A stretch of DNA of 64,000 nucleotides, from assembly GCA_964371035.1 (NCBI GenBank), contig CAYJLG010000002.1:62001-126000 (forward strand), in the 5' to 3' direction. This document shows, piece by piece, positions 54,851-64,000 of this stretch. The position numbers were made by a program, and so were the translations under genes. Origin of the DNA: UBA1535 sp964371035. GTDB lineage: Bacteria; Bacillota; Clostridia; Tissierellales; Sedimentibacteraceae. A model generated the notes under the pieces. That model had not been told where the DNA came from and searched no databases. It saw nothing but the letters and a program-made list of their open reading frames with translations. How positions within the stretch are numbered: position 1 is the first letter of the stretch; each line of letters begins with the position of its first letter.

Positions 54851-55528
54851 ATGAAAATACTTGAAACGAAAGATTTGAAAAAGGTTTATGGAAAAGGAGA
54901 AACAGTTGTTTTTGCGCTTGATGGAGTTGATTTTTCGGTGGAAAACGGCGAATTTGTTTCTATAGTCGGCACATCAGGGAGTGGCAAATCTACACTTTTA
55001 CACATGTTAGGAGGTTTAGACAGACCGACTAGCGGAAATGTAATAGTTGATGGAAAAGACATTTTCGCACTAAAAGATGAAGAACTCACTATTTTTCGTA
55101 GGAGAAAGATAGGTTTTGTGTTTCAAAGCTATAATTTAGTGCCTGTTTTGAATGTTTACGAAAATATTGTGTTGCCGATAGAGCTCGACGGAAATAAGGT
55201 TGACAAAAGCTATATCGACAGCGTCGTTAAAACTTTAGGACTCGAAACTAAGCTTAACAACTTGCCTAATAATCTGTCTGGCGGACAACAACAAAGAGTT
55301 GCAATAGCAAGAGCCTTAGCTTCTAAACCTGCTATTATACTAGCTGACGAACCGACTGGAAATTTAGATAGCAAGACTTCACAAGATGTATTGTCTTTGT
55401 TGAAAGTGACAAGCGAAAAATTCAAACAAACAATAGTCATGATTACCCATAACGAAGAAGCCGCGCAGCTTGCAGATAGAATCATACGCATTGAAGACGG
55501 GCAGATTGTAGGTGATAAGAATGTATAA
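54851..55528 (+). CDS. ABC transporter ATP-binding protein (MacB/LolD type)
   Basis: A 225-aa ATPase with Walker A GTSGSGKST, Q-loop VFQSYNLVPVL, signature LSGGQQQR, Walker B IILADEPTG and H-loop MITHN, all intact. GGAGG precedes the ATG. The permease gene overlaps its end by 8 bp. It drives a mechanotransmission-type export complex with the permease at 55521-58073. Substrate unknown, probably a peptide. Confidence 0.93.
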   Translation: MKILETKDLKKVYGKGETVVFALDGVDFSVENGEFVSIVGTSGSGKSTLLHMLGGLDRPTSGNVIVDGKDIFALKDEELTIFRRRKIGFVFQSYNLVPVLNVYENIVLPIELDGNKVDKSYIDSVVKTLGLETKLNNLPNNLSGGQQQRVAIARALASKPAIILADEPTGNLDSKTSQDVLSLLKVTSEKFKQTIVMITHNEEAAQLADRIIRIEDGQIVGDKNV

Positions 55529-58073
55529 TGTGAACAATAAAAAGACTATCAGAAACTTAGCTCTTAAGAGTTTTAAAGCGAGCAAGGTAAGAAATATTGT
55601 AGCAATTTTAGCCATTGCACTCACAGCGTTTATGTTTACGACTGTGGCAACAATTGGACTTAGTGTCGTAGACAGCATGGAACTCCAAACGATGCGAATG
55701 ATAGGTACATCATCTCATGCCGGATATAAAAATCTAAGTGCTTCTGAGTATGAAATGCTTACAAATGATGCAGAAATCGTAGACATCGGCAAACGAGTAA
55801 TCGTAGGTGTTGCTGAAAACGAAGAACTCAAAAAATTCAGCACAGAAATAGGATATGCTGATGATTTTTATGCTGAATCGGGATTTTCAAATCCTTCTAT
55901 AGGTCGTATGCCTGTAAGTGGCAATGAAATAATGACTTCAAGCACTATCATAGAAGAACTTGGAAAACTAGCTGAAATTGGAACAAATATTGAACTTGTT
56001 TTCAGAGCTAATGGAGAAACTTTTAAAGATACATTTGAAGTAGTGGGACTCTATGAAGCAGATCCTGCCCTACCTGTACACATGGCATTTGTATCAGAAG
56101 AATATCAAGAAAAAGTAGCACCTGCGTGGCAAACTCCTCTTGCTTCTAACAAAAATTTAATATATCAAACTGATTATTCATATGCAGCGGGCATGGTACA
56201 AGCAATTTTCAATTTTGCATCTTCATTTGATATTGAAAGTCAATTAGATGAGTTGACAGAGCGCTTAGGGTTTGATACAAATTATGTAGATCCCGGTGTA
56301 AATTGGGGATATTCAGGCGCAGAGATTGATTTCACAAGCGTTTTAATCGTGGTCTTATTAGTGCTTATAATCATGTTAGGCGGATATTTAATAATCTATA
56401 ATGTGTTTTTAATCTCAGTGTCCCAAGATATAAATTTTTACGGACTCCTTAAAACAATAGGCACAACTTCTAAACAGCTCAAAAAAATGATATCTTTTCA
56501 AGCTATGTTACTTGCAATCATAGGTATGTCTGTAGGACTTGTGGCGGGATATGGGGTTTCGTTTCTAATTATGCCGATCGTTACTGAAACTACTTCCCTA
56601 TCAGGTGTTTTTATTATTTCTGCAAATCCGATAATTATTGCATTATCAGTATTATTTACACTTTTGACAATATGGATTTCATTAAGAAAACCTTATAAAC
56701 TTTTGACAAAAATTTCACCTGTTGAAGCTGTGAGATTTACAGATGTCTCAACTAATATAAAGACAAAATCAAAGAAATCAAAAAAGATAACGCCTCTGTC
56801 ATTAGCCGTGCAAAACTTAAAACGCACCCGCGGAAAAACTGCTTTAGTTATACTTTCAATGACGCTTTCAATAGTGGTGCTTGACGTAGCATATTCTATT
56901 TCCAACAGTTTTGATTTAGACACATACTTAGATAATTTTGCTGTAACAGACTTTGAAGTCGGTCATTATTCTCAATATAACAATTTTTCCCAACATCTTG
57001 AAACAGAAGCTGTAACAGATGATGACATATCTGCTTTTGAACAATTAGAAGGCTTTGAAGATATCGGAAACGTGTATTTGAGTTTTGGCACACATAAATT
57101 CTCGGATACTTCGTATAAAAGAGCACTCAGTTATCTTGATAAAAATGCCGATAGATTTCATCCTATTTACAGCGCAAGCATGATAGAACTATTAAAAGAA
57201 CAGCAATCTATGACTCAAATGGTTTACGGTGTTTCTCCTTATTTGTATGATCACTTAGAGATTTTCGATAGCAAAGATTCGGATTTAGAAAAATTTGATA
57301 GCGGAGATTATGTACTTGTGAGCGCTTTTTTCAACACAGGTAGAGATCCATATTATCTTGCAGGCGAAAAATTAACATTGACTTTTGCAAATGGAAACAG
57401 CAAAGAATACGAAGTGCTTGCTGTAGGCCAATTAGGTGGTGCTATAGATTCAAACTATAAAATAGGAGATATCTATTTTGCTCTACCTGAGAGTGAATAC
57501 TTAGAAATGATGGGCAATGTAAAACCTCTTTTAGTCGCTTTCGATGTCGAAGAAAAACATGTGGAAAACGCAGAAAATTTTATTAAAAATTACACAGAAA
57601 ATATAAACTCAGAACTTGCGTACACATCTAAAGCTGTCTTGGTAGATGAATTTGAAAGCTCTCAAAACATGTACCTGATAGTCGGAGGCGGATTAAGTTT
57701 GATTCTTTTGTTTATAGGATTGTTTAATTTTGTCAATATGATGATCACATCAATCAATTCAAGAAACAAAGAATTTGCAATACTCCAAGCTATCGGTATG
57801 ACAGGCAAAAACCTAAAGAAAATGATAAATTTCGAAGGATTTTTATACGCGTTTTTTGTAACAATTCTCGTATGTACTATCGGAAAAGTATTTTCATACG
57901 GATTGACTATGCTTATGGCGAATCAAATATGGTTTTTCACTTATGATTTTTCGATTTTACCGATAATTATATCAATCCCAATCATAATTGTTTTAGCAGG
58001 TATAATTCCGCTAGTCGTGTATAAGGCGATGAACAAAAAAACTATTGTTGAAAGACTTAGAGATATAGGGTAA
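55521..58073 (+). CDS. ABC transporter permease with two FtsX domains
   Basis: An 850-aa permease. ATG 55521 is chosen, with AGGTG 6 bp upstream inside the ATPase gene; the GTG at 55512 overlaps that site. One N-terminal helix, a periplasmic-type domain (about 60-270), an FtsX core (ILGGYLIIYNVFLISVSQDI and so on), then a second helix-domain-FtsX unit of the same order. This is the double FtsX architecture of large peptide exporters in Firmicutes. It works with the 54851-55528 ATPase and is probably controlled by the upstream two-component genes. Confidence 0.9.
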   Translation: MYNVNNKKTIRNLALKSFKASKVRNIVAILAIALTAFMFTTVATIGLSVVDSMELQTMRMIGTSSHAGYKNLSASEYEMLTNDAEIVDIGKRVIVGVAENEELKKFSTEIGYADDFYAESGFSNPSIGRMPVSGNEIMTSSTIIEELGKLAEIGTNIELVFRANGETFKDTFEVVGLYEADPALPVHMAFVSEEYQEKVAPAWQTPLASNKNLIYQTDYSYAAGMVQAIFNFASSFDIESQLDELTERLGFDTNYVDPGVNWGYSGAEIDFTSVLIVVLLVLIIMLGGYLIIYNVFLISVSQDINFYGLLKTIGTTSKQLKKMISFQAMLLAIIGMSVGLVAGYGVSFLIMPIVTETTSLSGVFIISANPIIIALSVLFTLLTIWISLRKPYKLLTKISPVEAVRFTDVSTNIKTKSKKSKKITPLSLAVQNLKRTRGKTALVILSMTLSIVVLDVAYSISNSFDLDTYLDNFAVTDFEVGHYSQYNNFSQHLETEAVTDDDISAFEQLEGFEDIGNVYLSFGTHKFSDTSYKRALSYLDKNADRFHPIYSASMIELLKEQQSMTQMVYGVSPYLYDHLEIFDSKDSDLEKFDSGDYVLVSAFFNTGRDPYYLAGEKLTLTFANGNSKEYEVLAVGQLGGAIDSNYKIGDIYFALPESEYLEMMGNVKPLLVAFDVEEKHVENAENFIKNYTENINSELAYTSKAVLVDEFESSQNMYLIVGGGLSLILLFIGLFNFVNMMITSINSRNKEFAILQAIGMTGKNLKKMINFEGFLYAFFVTILVCTIGKVFSYGLTMLMANQIWFFTYDFSILPIIISIPIIIVLAGIIPLVVYKAMNKKTIVERLRDIG

Positions 58074-58101
58074 GGATTTGATTTTACTTCGAATCAATTT
58101 A

Positions 58102-58150
58102 GTTACTATTCACAATCGATTTCTGATGTTAATAAGAAAAAAATAATTTG
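58102..58150 (+). repeat. Solo end of the MITE family
   Basis: GTTACTATTCACA (58102-58114) is identical to the first 13 bp of the elements at 1727 and 36668. An AAGAAAAAAATAATTT block about 30 bp further resembles their inner block. No opposite end or target duplication is seen, so this is a fragment in front of guaA. Confidence 0.5.
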
Positions 58151-58171
58151 TGATATTTTACTTGTTTTTTA

Positions 58172-58200
58172 TTGACTTTGATATTATAATGCTTTAAAAT
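58172..58200 (+). promoter_or_regulatory. guaA promoter
   Basis: TTGACT (58172-58177), a 17-bp spacer and TAAAAT (58195-58200), 50 bp before the start. No purine riboswitch was recognised in the 176-bp upstream region. Confidence 0.6.
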
Positions 58201-58249
58201 TAACACACATTAGATTTTCGAAAAAATAAAATTAAGGAGAGACGATTTA

Positions 58250-59782
58250 ATGGTAATTATAGTTGATTTTGGCGCACAATACAGCCAACTAATAGCACGT
58301 AGAGTAAGAGAAAATAACATATATTGTGAAATCATACCTTATACAGCTAAAATTTCAGAGATTAAGGCAAAGAACCCAACAGGTATAATTTTGTCAGGAG
58401 GCCCTGCAAGCGTATATGAAGAAAATGCACCTATGGTAGATAACGAAATATTTGAACTTGGTGTGCCTGTCTTAGGTATATGCTATGGCGGACAGCTTAT
58501 AGCTCAAGCCTTTGGAGGAAAAGTTTCAAAAGGTAACTCAAGAGAATACGGAAGAGTTGAATTGAAAACTTCAGAAAACATAGGAATATTTAAAGATATA
58601 CCACAAGATTCATTAGTATGGATGAGCCATACTGATTACATAGAAGAAAAACCATCTGATTTTAGAATTACTGCTTGGTCAGACGCTTGCCCTATATGCG
58701 CAATGCAAAATGACGACAAGAAAATTTATGCATTACAATTCCATCCAGAAGTTGAACATTCAGAAAAAGGAAAAGAAATTATAGCTAACTTCTTGTTAAA
58801 CGTATGTGAACTTAAGGCAGATTGGAACATGGGTAACTTTGCTATAGAAACTATCGAAAGCATAAAAAAACAAGTAGGAGATAAAAAAGCTCTTTGCGCA
58901 CTTTCAGGCGGAGTTGATTCGTCAGTTGCTGCTGTTTTAGTACATAAAGCAATCGGCAAAAATTTAGTATGCGTGTTTGTTGATCACGGTCTACTTAGAA
59001 AAGATGAAGGAGATCAAGTCGAAAAAATCTTCAAAGAGCAATTCGACATGAACCTAATTCGTGTAAATGCAAGAGATAGATTTTTAGGAAAATTAGAGGG
59101 CATCACTGAACCTGAAGCTAAAAGAAAAATTATAGGCGAAGAGTTTATTAGAGTCTTCGAAGAAGAAAAACAAAAATTGAAGGCAGAATTTGGCAACATA
59201 GAATACTTAGTTCAAGGTACAATATACCCAGACGTAGTTGAAAGCGGAACAGCTACAGCTGCAACAATCAAATCTCACCACAATGTTGGAGGACTTCCAG
59301 AAGATGTCGATTTTGAACTTTTAGAGCCACTTCGCCAATTGTTCAAAGACGAAGTCCGCCAAGTAGGTAGAGAAGTTGATATACCAGAAGATTTAGTAGC
59401 TCGTCAACCATTCCCAGGTCCTGGACTAGCTATAAGATGCTTAGGAGAAATAACAGAAGACAAACTTCACATCATAAGAGAAGCTGACTTCATATTTAGA
59501 GATGAAATCAAAAAAGCAGGCCTTGAAAGAAGCATCTGGCAATACTTCGCTTGTCTTCCAAACGTGAGAAGCGTAGGCGTTATGGGCGATTACAGAACAT
59601 ATTCGCACACAGTTGCACTCCGTGCAGTACACTCTTCAGACGGAATGACTTCAGACTGGGCAAGAATCCCATACGAAGTATTAGAAAAAGTGTCAAATAG
59701 AATTGTCAATGAAGTTGATAATGTAAATAGAATCGTATATGATATTACGTCGAAACCACCTTCGACGATAGAGTGGGAGTAA
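58250..59782 (+). CDS. guaA: GMP synthase (glutamine-hydrolysing)
   Basis: A 510-aa enzyme making GMP from XMP, glutamine and ATP. The glutaminase domain has Cys78 in GICYGGQ and the His-x-Glu in FHPEVEHSEKG; the ATP-pyrophosphatase domain opens with LSGGVDSSVAAVL; the C-terminal dimerisation domain ends YDITSKPPSTIEWE as in all GuaA. Full length. AAGGAGAG precedes the ATG. Its own promoter and terminator make it monocistronic. Confidence 0.97.
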   Translation: MVIIVDFGAQYSQLIARRVRENNIYCEIIPYTAKISEIKAKNPTGIILSGGPASVYEENAPMVDNEIFELGVPVLGICYGGQLIAQAFGGKVSKGNSREYGRVELKTSENIGIFKDIPQDSLVWMSHTDYIEEKPSDFRITAWSDACPICAMQNDDKKIYALQFHPEVEHSEKGKEIIANFLLNVCELKADWNMGNFAIETIESIKKQVGDKKALCALSGGVDSSVAAVLVHKAIGKNLVCVFVDHGLLRKDEGDQVEKIFKEQFDMNLIRVNARDRFLGKLEGITEPEAKRKIIGEEFIRVFEEEKQKLKAEFGNIEYLVQGTIYPDVVESGTATAATIKSHHNVGGLPEDVDFELLEPLRQLFKDEVRQVGREVDIPEDLVARQPFPGPGLAIRCLGEITEDKLHIIREADFIFRDEIKKAGLERSIWQYFACLPNVRSVGVMGDYRTYSHTVALRAVHSSDGMTSDWARIPYEVLEKVSNRIVNEVDNVNRIVYDITSKPPSTIEWE

Positions 59783-59814
59783 CCGAAATCGGTTCAGAGG
59801 ATACAAAAATATGC

Positions 59815-59844
59815 AAAAACAGGGCGAAAATCGCCCTGTTTTTT
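59815..59844 (+). terminator. guaA terminator
   Basis: AAAAACAGGGCGA and TCGCCCTGTTTTT, a 13-bp perfect stem with a 3-nt loop and T-run. Confidence 0.95.
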
Positions 59845-60045
59845 AGCGTTTTATGATTGTTTTAGTGAATTTATACGAAACAGAGGGTCGAAATGGAGTG
59901 ACTGATAACATTTTGATAACATAATGATTTTTGTGAAACATGTGAAGAATTAGTTCAATGTATATTTCGTAATTTTTATTCAAAGTTGATTGAAATGCGG
60001 ACGTTAAAATGTTGAAATATAGCATCAATTACCTCAATTGGAAAG

Positions 60046-61170
60046 TCAAATGTTACTATTTGGTTTATAATTGTTATAAATGTATTTTTGCTTCCAAACT
60101 TCATCTTTGTAATCACCATATTCACTTATCTTACAGTCGTTATACAAATCATCTGCAATTTCGGTTATCACATCATATAATTCCAAATTATCAAGGTATT
60201 TTTGTGGAATAGCACGTAATCCAAGATACGCTCCCATAATGTTGCCAACAACAGCACCGGTTGAATCGCTGTCTCCACTATGATTCACAGAGGCGATAAT
60301 CGCTTTCTCAAAATCGTTAGAGTATTTGAGCGAGCAATAAATTGCAATAGCAAGAGTTTCTTCAGCAACCCAACCTTCGCCAAGCTGTTTAATAGCAAAT
60401 AAATCCTCCAAGTTGCTTTTTGATAAAACCATAGCTTTTTTCATCAAATCAATATATTCAGTTATATGTTTTTTGTCTTTAAACAATCTTTCCGTCGCAT
60501 TTATTGCATCAATAACCGCATCATATAAAATAATTTCATCATGTGCAATCAAATTAATGATATGTACAAGTGTGGTAGCAGGAATATATCCTAACTCATG
60601 ACCATGTGTTAATGCAGCAGTTTCAGCTCCAATCATATCAATTTCATCCAAAGTTTGATTTTTATCAGTAAAATATAATCCAACTGGAGCAACCCGCATA
60701 ACTCCTCCACAGCCTTTACTGTCATTTATCGGCTTTTCCATCGTGCCAAAAACACCTTGCGAAAAAGATTCAATAGAAGACATGCAAGTAAGTCCAGGAG
60801 CTCGTCTATGAAACAATTCGGGCACATTAGATAGCCAAGTATAATGATATTCTCCTGATAACGGGTAATTTTCTTTTTGCGTCCGTAACCATTCTCCATA
60901 GCAATATGCAATATAACTTGGATAACTCCCCATAATTCCCCTTGTCATTCCTCGTGTTGTACCAAGAAGCAATCCATTAGCAGTAAATAAAGTCATTTGT
61001 GTGTCGTCAGAAATAATGGCTTTGCTGTTTGTGAGTTCAAATTCAGTAATACCTTGTTTACCATATTTATCAAAAATGTCGGAAGCATGCATAAATTCTA
61101 CAATATACCCTAAAGCGTCTCCAACAGCACCACCAATTAGACATCCACGATATTTATCTAAATTTTTCAT
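60046..61170 (-). CDS. ADP-ribosylglycohydrolase (DraG/ARH family)
   Basis: A 374-aa protein. N-terminal IGGAVGDALGYIVEF and ISDDTQMTLFTANGL carry the metal-binding Asp-Asp-Thr; C-terminal NHSGDSDSTGAVVGNIMGAYLG carries the second Asp-x-Asp-Ser/Thr set. All binuclear-metal motifs of DraG-type hydrolases are intact, so it should remove ADP-ribose from a modified target. It starts 13 bp after the stop of the DUF262-HNH gene, so the two form an operon. No ADP-ribosyltransferase is in this window. Confidence 0.92.
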   Translation of the reverse strand: MKNLDKYRGCLIGGAVGDALGYIVEFMHASDIFDKYGKQGITEFELTNSKAIISDDTQMTLFTANGLLLGTTRGMTRGIMGSYPSYIAYCYGEWLRTQKENYPLSGEYHYTWLSNVPELFHRRAPGLTCMSSIESFSQGVFGTMEKPINDSKGCGGVMRVAPVGLYFTDKNQTLDEIDMIGAETAALTHGHELGYIPATTLVHIINLIAHDEIILYDAVIDAINATERLFKDKKHITEYIDLMKKAMVLSKSNLEDLFAIKQLGEGWVAEETLAIAIYCSLKYSNDFEKAIIASVNHSGDSDSTGAVVGNIMGAYLGLRAIPQKYLDNLELYDVITEIADDLYNDCKISEYGDYKDEVWKQKYIYNNYKPNSNI

Positions 61171-61183
61171 TTTTCACCTACTT

Positions 61184-62938
61184 TTATAAAAGAATTTCTG
61201 TAAGTTTTTCTTTCAGTAATAATTTTCTTTTCTCAATAAAATCAAGAAAATTTTCGTATGAGTAAATCATATTTGGCAGATGGTTAATATCTCTATAATA
61301 AATTTTAGAATTATCTGCTTGATTCTGTTTTTCAAACCATACATCAAAATCAGTATCTGATTTTTCTGTATTTAGTAGTGCTGGAAGCAGCTGAAGATTA
61401 CTTATATTATTTACCAAAGAGACATATGCATCTATATTTTCTTCTGCCACGCCCATTTTTTTTAGATAGGCTCTTTTAAATTTTGATTTTGGATAAATAT
61501 GATCTTCGTGAAATTTATTTGAAAAATCAAGAGATGGATATAAAAGCATAAGCACTGAAAGTGTTTCACTTTTACCATACTTCAATTTTAATAGATATTC
61601 CATAATATCATCCATTGAAAATTGTATAGATTTATTTGTACCCTTAAACTTTTCAACAATTTCATTTATGGGAAATTGTTTGGTTTCGTTATGCTTTATT
61701 ATATCTCTAATTGGCCGAATCACATTATCTGGTTGACCGCTAAATGCCTTTTTTAGCAAAGATAAAATAAGCCATTTTTTGATTTTTTCTCTATTATCTT
61801 TTGTATTACCAGAATACACAAAATTGTCAGGCACACCAATACTCAGTAAGTAGTATGCTATTGGAATTAAAGCATTATTAGAGCTAAGAGTTTCGCCCGT
61901 ATATCCAAAAGATGAAACTAAATACACAGCTTGTCTTATAGCTTTTTTTATATTCTCCCAATTAGATTCTATTTTCATCATGTTAGGTTTATTGAAATTA
62001 TCAACTTTAAATGCAATATCTGTAAAATCTGTCAAAACGAGAGCTGATTTTAGAACAAAGTCTTTGTTAATTCTAAATCCGCTACCTATAGAGTTGACTT
62101 CATCAACAAATTCAGTAATTTCCTCCCTTGCGTCATGAGTTTCCCATTGAGCCGATGCGATTGAAAGTAATAAATCGGAATAAGTAAGTTTTGTTCCACC
62201 GCTATTTACACGAATAAAAATATTTAGTACTTTATCAAGTTCTGTAGATTTTTCCTTGTAATGGCTTATCACAAGCTCTGTGTGTACTACATTATACAAT
62301 TTTGAAAGTGTATCCATGGCAAAATCAGCTTGTTCTTCTGTGTATGCGAAACTTTTGGAAAAACTAATATTTTTATTTATATATTTCGCAACTTCTCCGA
62401 TTCCACCCGTATTCAATATTTGCCCTACTTCATACCAATAAGTATCAACTGAATTTACAACATCATCGATTGCTAAAAATTCAAAGTCATATTTATTACT
62501 GCTATCTTTTGCACTTGAAATTAGATTTAGATATAATTTTCTACTCGGATATGCATTTTCGTTAGTTTTTTGTTTGTGCTTTAACCTATATGCATATGTT
62601 CCTTTAAGACCAACATAAATGGAAGTCAATCGTTGTTGACCATCAAGAACAGCGATTATACCGTCAGAGCCTTTTAAATCTGCCTTTGGGTTATGAACAG
62701 AATTTTTTTCATGGTAATTCTTTAAAAATTCATAGAAGTCATAATCACAGATTCGTTCTTTATCTATCTCCCAAAATAGAAATGCTCCGATAGGATAATT
62801 TTGCATTAAGCTGTCAAATAATGTCTCAATTTGAGTTGTATCCCAAACATATTCTCTTTGTATAGATGGTAGCACATATTTATTATTGGAAATATCTTTT
62901 ATTACCTCTGCTATAGTTAACGGTATTTCATAAGCCAT
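61184..62938 (-). CDS. DUF262 / HNH nuclease protein (GmrSD-like)
   Basis: A 584-aa protein. N-terminal DUF262: LPSIQREYVWDTTQIETLFD and the catalytic DGQQRLTSIYVGL of its ParB/sulfiredoxin-like NTPase. After a helical middle, a C-terminal DUF1524-like HNH nuclease signature HEDHIYPKSKF near residue 485-495. GmrS and GmrD (type IV restriction of glucosylated phage DNA) and several newer defence proteins share this order. It is the first gene of a two-gene operon with the ADP-ribosylglycohydrolase. Likely role: nucleotide-dependent DNA nuclease in phage defence; inference from domains. Confidence 0.88.
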   Translation of the reverse strand: MAYEIPLTIAEVIKDISNNKYVLPSIQREYVWDTTQIETLFDSLMQNYPIGAFLFWEIDKERICDYDFYEFLKNYHEKNSVHNPKADLKGSDGIIAVLDGQQRLTSIYVGLKGTYAYRLKHKQKTNENAYPSRKLYLNLISSAKDSSNKYDFEFLAIDDVVNSVDTYWYEVGQILNTGGIGEVAKYINKNISFSKSFAYTEEQADFAMDTLSKLYNVVHTELVISHYKEKSTELDKVLNIFIRVNSGGTKLTYSDLLLSIASAQWETHDAREEITEFVDEVNSIGSGFRINKDFVLKSALVLTDFTDIAFKVDNFNKPNMMKIESNWENIKKAIRQAVYLVSSFGYTGETLSSNNALIPIAYYLLSIGVPDNFVYSGNTKDNREKIKKWLILSLLKKAFSGQPDNVIRPIRDIIKHNETKQFPINEIVEKFKGTNKSIQFSMDDIMEYLLKLKYGKSETLSVLMLLYPSLDFSNKFHEDHIYPKSKFKRAYLKKMGVAEENIDAYVSLVNNISNLQLLPALLNTEKSDTDFDVWFEKQNQADNSKIYYRDINHLPNMIYSYENFLDFIEKRKLLLKEKLTEILL

Positions 62939-63262
62939 AATAATTCTCCATTCTCAATTTTATTTATTTTATAGCTACAATGCCAATAATCCAAGTATCA
63001 ATTTTTCTTATTGTAAATTTTAACAACTCGCCTACATTGGTTAAGTTACAGTTTTTTCTTATTCAGATTATAAATTATTTCGAAGACAGCACCAATAAAT
63101 AACGAAATATTCTTAGCAAATATACGTTTTTTATGCTAACATTCAAAACATAATAATCCTCTATGTAAAATTATATTATACATTTCTGGCAATTGCAACT
63201 TTTTAAGTTGAATTATGGTATATTTGTTAAGATGTAAAAAACAATACAACTATATTTATAAC

Positions 63263-63291
63263 TTGTAACATATTTATTATTTTGATATTAT
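63263..63291 (+). promoter_or_regulatory. Promoter of the MATE gene
   Basis: TTGTAA (63263-63268), a 17-bp spacer and TATTAT (63286-63291), 39 bp before the TTG start. The remainder of the 392-bp gap 62939-63330 is A/T-rich and shows no gene or RNA structure that I could recognise. Confidence 0.5.
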
Positions 63292-63330
63292 GGAAGTATA
63301 ATTAAAAAGCAATTAACAGAGGAGATAGAC

Positions 63331-64000
63331 TTGAAAGATAGATCTTTAATAGAAGTACTCAGAACGAGCGATTGCAAACTGTACTTTATTCTTTTACTAA
63401 CTGGATTTATACCTACAATCTACACAACTATAAGAGTTTTTTATTTAGGGCAACTTCCTAACGAATTTGGCTTTAATATAGCCAGTCAACTAACTTGGGT
63501 GAATTTGATATATGAAATATTTGATGAAGCATTGCTGTTACCTATGTTTTTCTTTGTAGGGAATGCTATGAATTCAGGAAAAAAAGTATTCGATAATTTC
63601 ATAAAAACAGCTACACTTATAACATTCTTAATATACCTGTCCTTATCTACCGTACTTATAATTTTCGCTGAACCTATAACACAGCTAATGGCACAAAATA
63701 GAGAATTGATATCTGCAACAGTTTCATATATACGCTTAGAGTCGATTGCTAAAATTTTCATAGCATTAGTAAGATTTTTTACGATTTTACTAATCACAGC
63801 AGGGCAATATAAAAAACTACTGATAGTGTTAATAGTTCAAATGAGCTTAAACATAATATTAGATATATTTTTAGTTTCAAATTTGCCTGTATCATTTGAC
63901 TTAGGGGTTAATGGAATTGCATACACAAACATTATAGTAAATTCATTCATTGTAGTTATGATTTCAACTTTATGGTATGGGAAAACTGTAAAATTTGATC
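63331..64000 (+). CDS. MATE family efflux transporter, 3' truncated by the window
   Basis: Reading from TTG 63331 (AGGAG 6-7 bp upstream) gives 223 residues to the window end. Six hydrophobic segments, with the MATE-like pattern QLTWVNLIYEIFDEALLLPM in helix 2, SATVSYIRLESIAKIFIAL, and DLGVNGIAYTNIIVNSFIV at the end of the first six-helix bundle. It resembles the N-terminal half of a Na+ or H+ driven multidrug/toxin exporter. Substrate unknown. The next half lies beyond 64000. Confidence 0.8.
   Translation, partial: MKDRSLIEVLRTSDCKLYFILLLTGFIPTIYTTIRVFYLGQLPNEFGFNIASQLTWVNLIYEIFDEALLLPMFFFVGNAMNSGKKVFDNFIKTATLITFLIYLSLSTVLIIFAEPITQLMAQNRELISATVSYIRLESIAKIFIALVRFFTILLITAGQYKKLLIVLIVQMSLNIILDIFLVSNLPVSFDLGVNGIAYTNIIVNSFIVVMISTLWYGKTVKFD

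Noticed and set aside
60020..60060. Possible further MITE fragment (CTCAATTGGAAAGTC followed by GTTACTATT)
   Set aside because: Only short, imperfect similarity, and the end repeat points the wrong way; not above background.
1..64000. tRNA, rRNA, prophage or complete insertion sequence
   Set aside because: I looked for cloverleaf-like T-loop motifs (GGTTCRA), integrase or transposase motifs and found none convincing.

Overview
The window is AT-rich, low-GC Gram-positive (Clostridia-like) chromosome. The evidence is Firmicutes-style Shine-Dalgarno sites and TTG starts, S-layer-homology surface proteins, BceRSAB-type and MacB-type two-component/ABC modules, RocB/NhaC, tryptophanase, a THF riboswitch before an ECF folate transporter, and a glutaredoxin with in-frame UGA (selenocysteine). 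Indole-forming tryptophanase, a PatB-like C-S lyase and a BspA-type leucine-rich-repeat protein suit a host-associated amino-acid-fermenting anaerobe such as an oral or gut Peptostreptococcaceae relative. The species cannot be fixed from the sequence.

Layout. 1-14035 is mostly minus-strand housekeeping: the end of a GH13 glucanase, a split ThrE-type exporter, a selenoglutaredoxin, an SLH protein, an AI-2E-type transporter, an HD protein, IspE-CcdA-TlpA, and a nitroreductase/GIY-YIG/kinase-like operon. The plus-strand exceptions are the GH13 gene, a DUF1858 protein and the THF-controlled folate transporter. 14036-14817 is a 780-bp AT-rich non-coding region with a cluster of DnaA-box-like palindromes and a decayed miniature transposable element; gene orientation flips here. 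14818-30815 is all plus strand: RocB/NhaC/YdcF-like, a BceRSAB-like peptide-sensing module, a tandem flavodoxin-like protein, a 1582-aa DUF4062-STAND-TPR protein and a lipoprotein. 30901-38752 is amino-acid metabolism: tryptophanase with a divergent regulator of unusual build, two PLP enzymes, an MBL hydrolase and a nitroreductase. 38845-50927 holds surface and signalling genes (LRR-SLH protein, two overlapping membrane GGDEF proteins), four GNAT acetyltransferases plus a GNAT remnant, a CobQ without its glutaminase domain overlapping a DUF71 ATPase, an ECF sigma/anti-sigma pair and a glutathione peroxidase. 51138-59782 holds a lipoprotein, a second RR-HK-ABC-permease module with a membrane-free kinase, and guaA. 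The right end carries a DUF262-HNH protein with an ADP-ribosylglycohydrolase, which looks defence-like, and the start of a MATE exporter.

Most notable: the selenoglutaredoxin with a good bacterial SECIS hairpin, which ordinary gene calling breaks at UGA; a miniature transposable-element family with 8-bp target duplications, one copy inserted in a terminator; the glutaminase-less CobQ/DUF71 pair; the DUF262/ADP-ribosylglycohydrolase pair; the DUF4062-STAND-TPR protein; and an origin-like box cluster at the strand switch. No tRNA, rRNA, CRISPR array, prophage or complete insertion sequence was seen.
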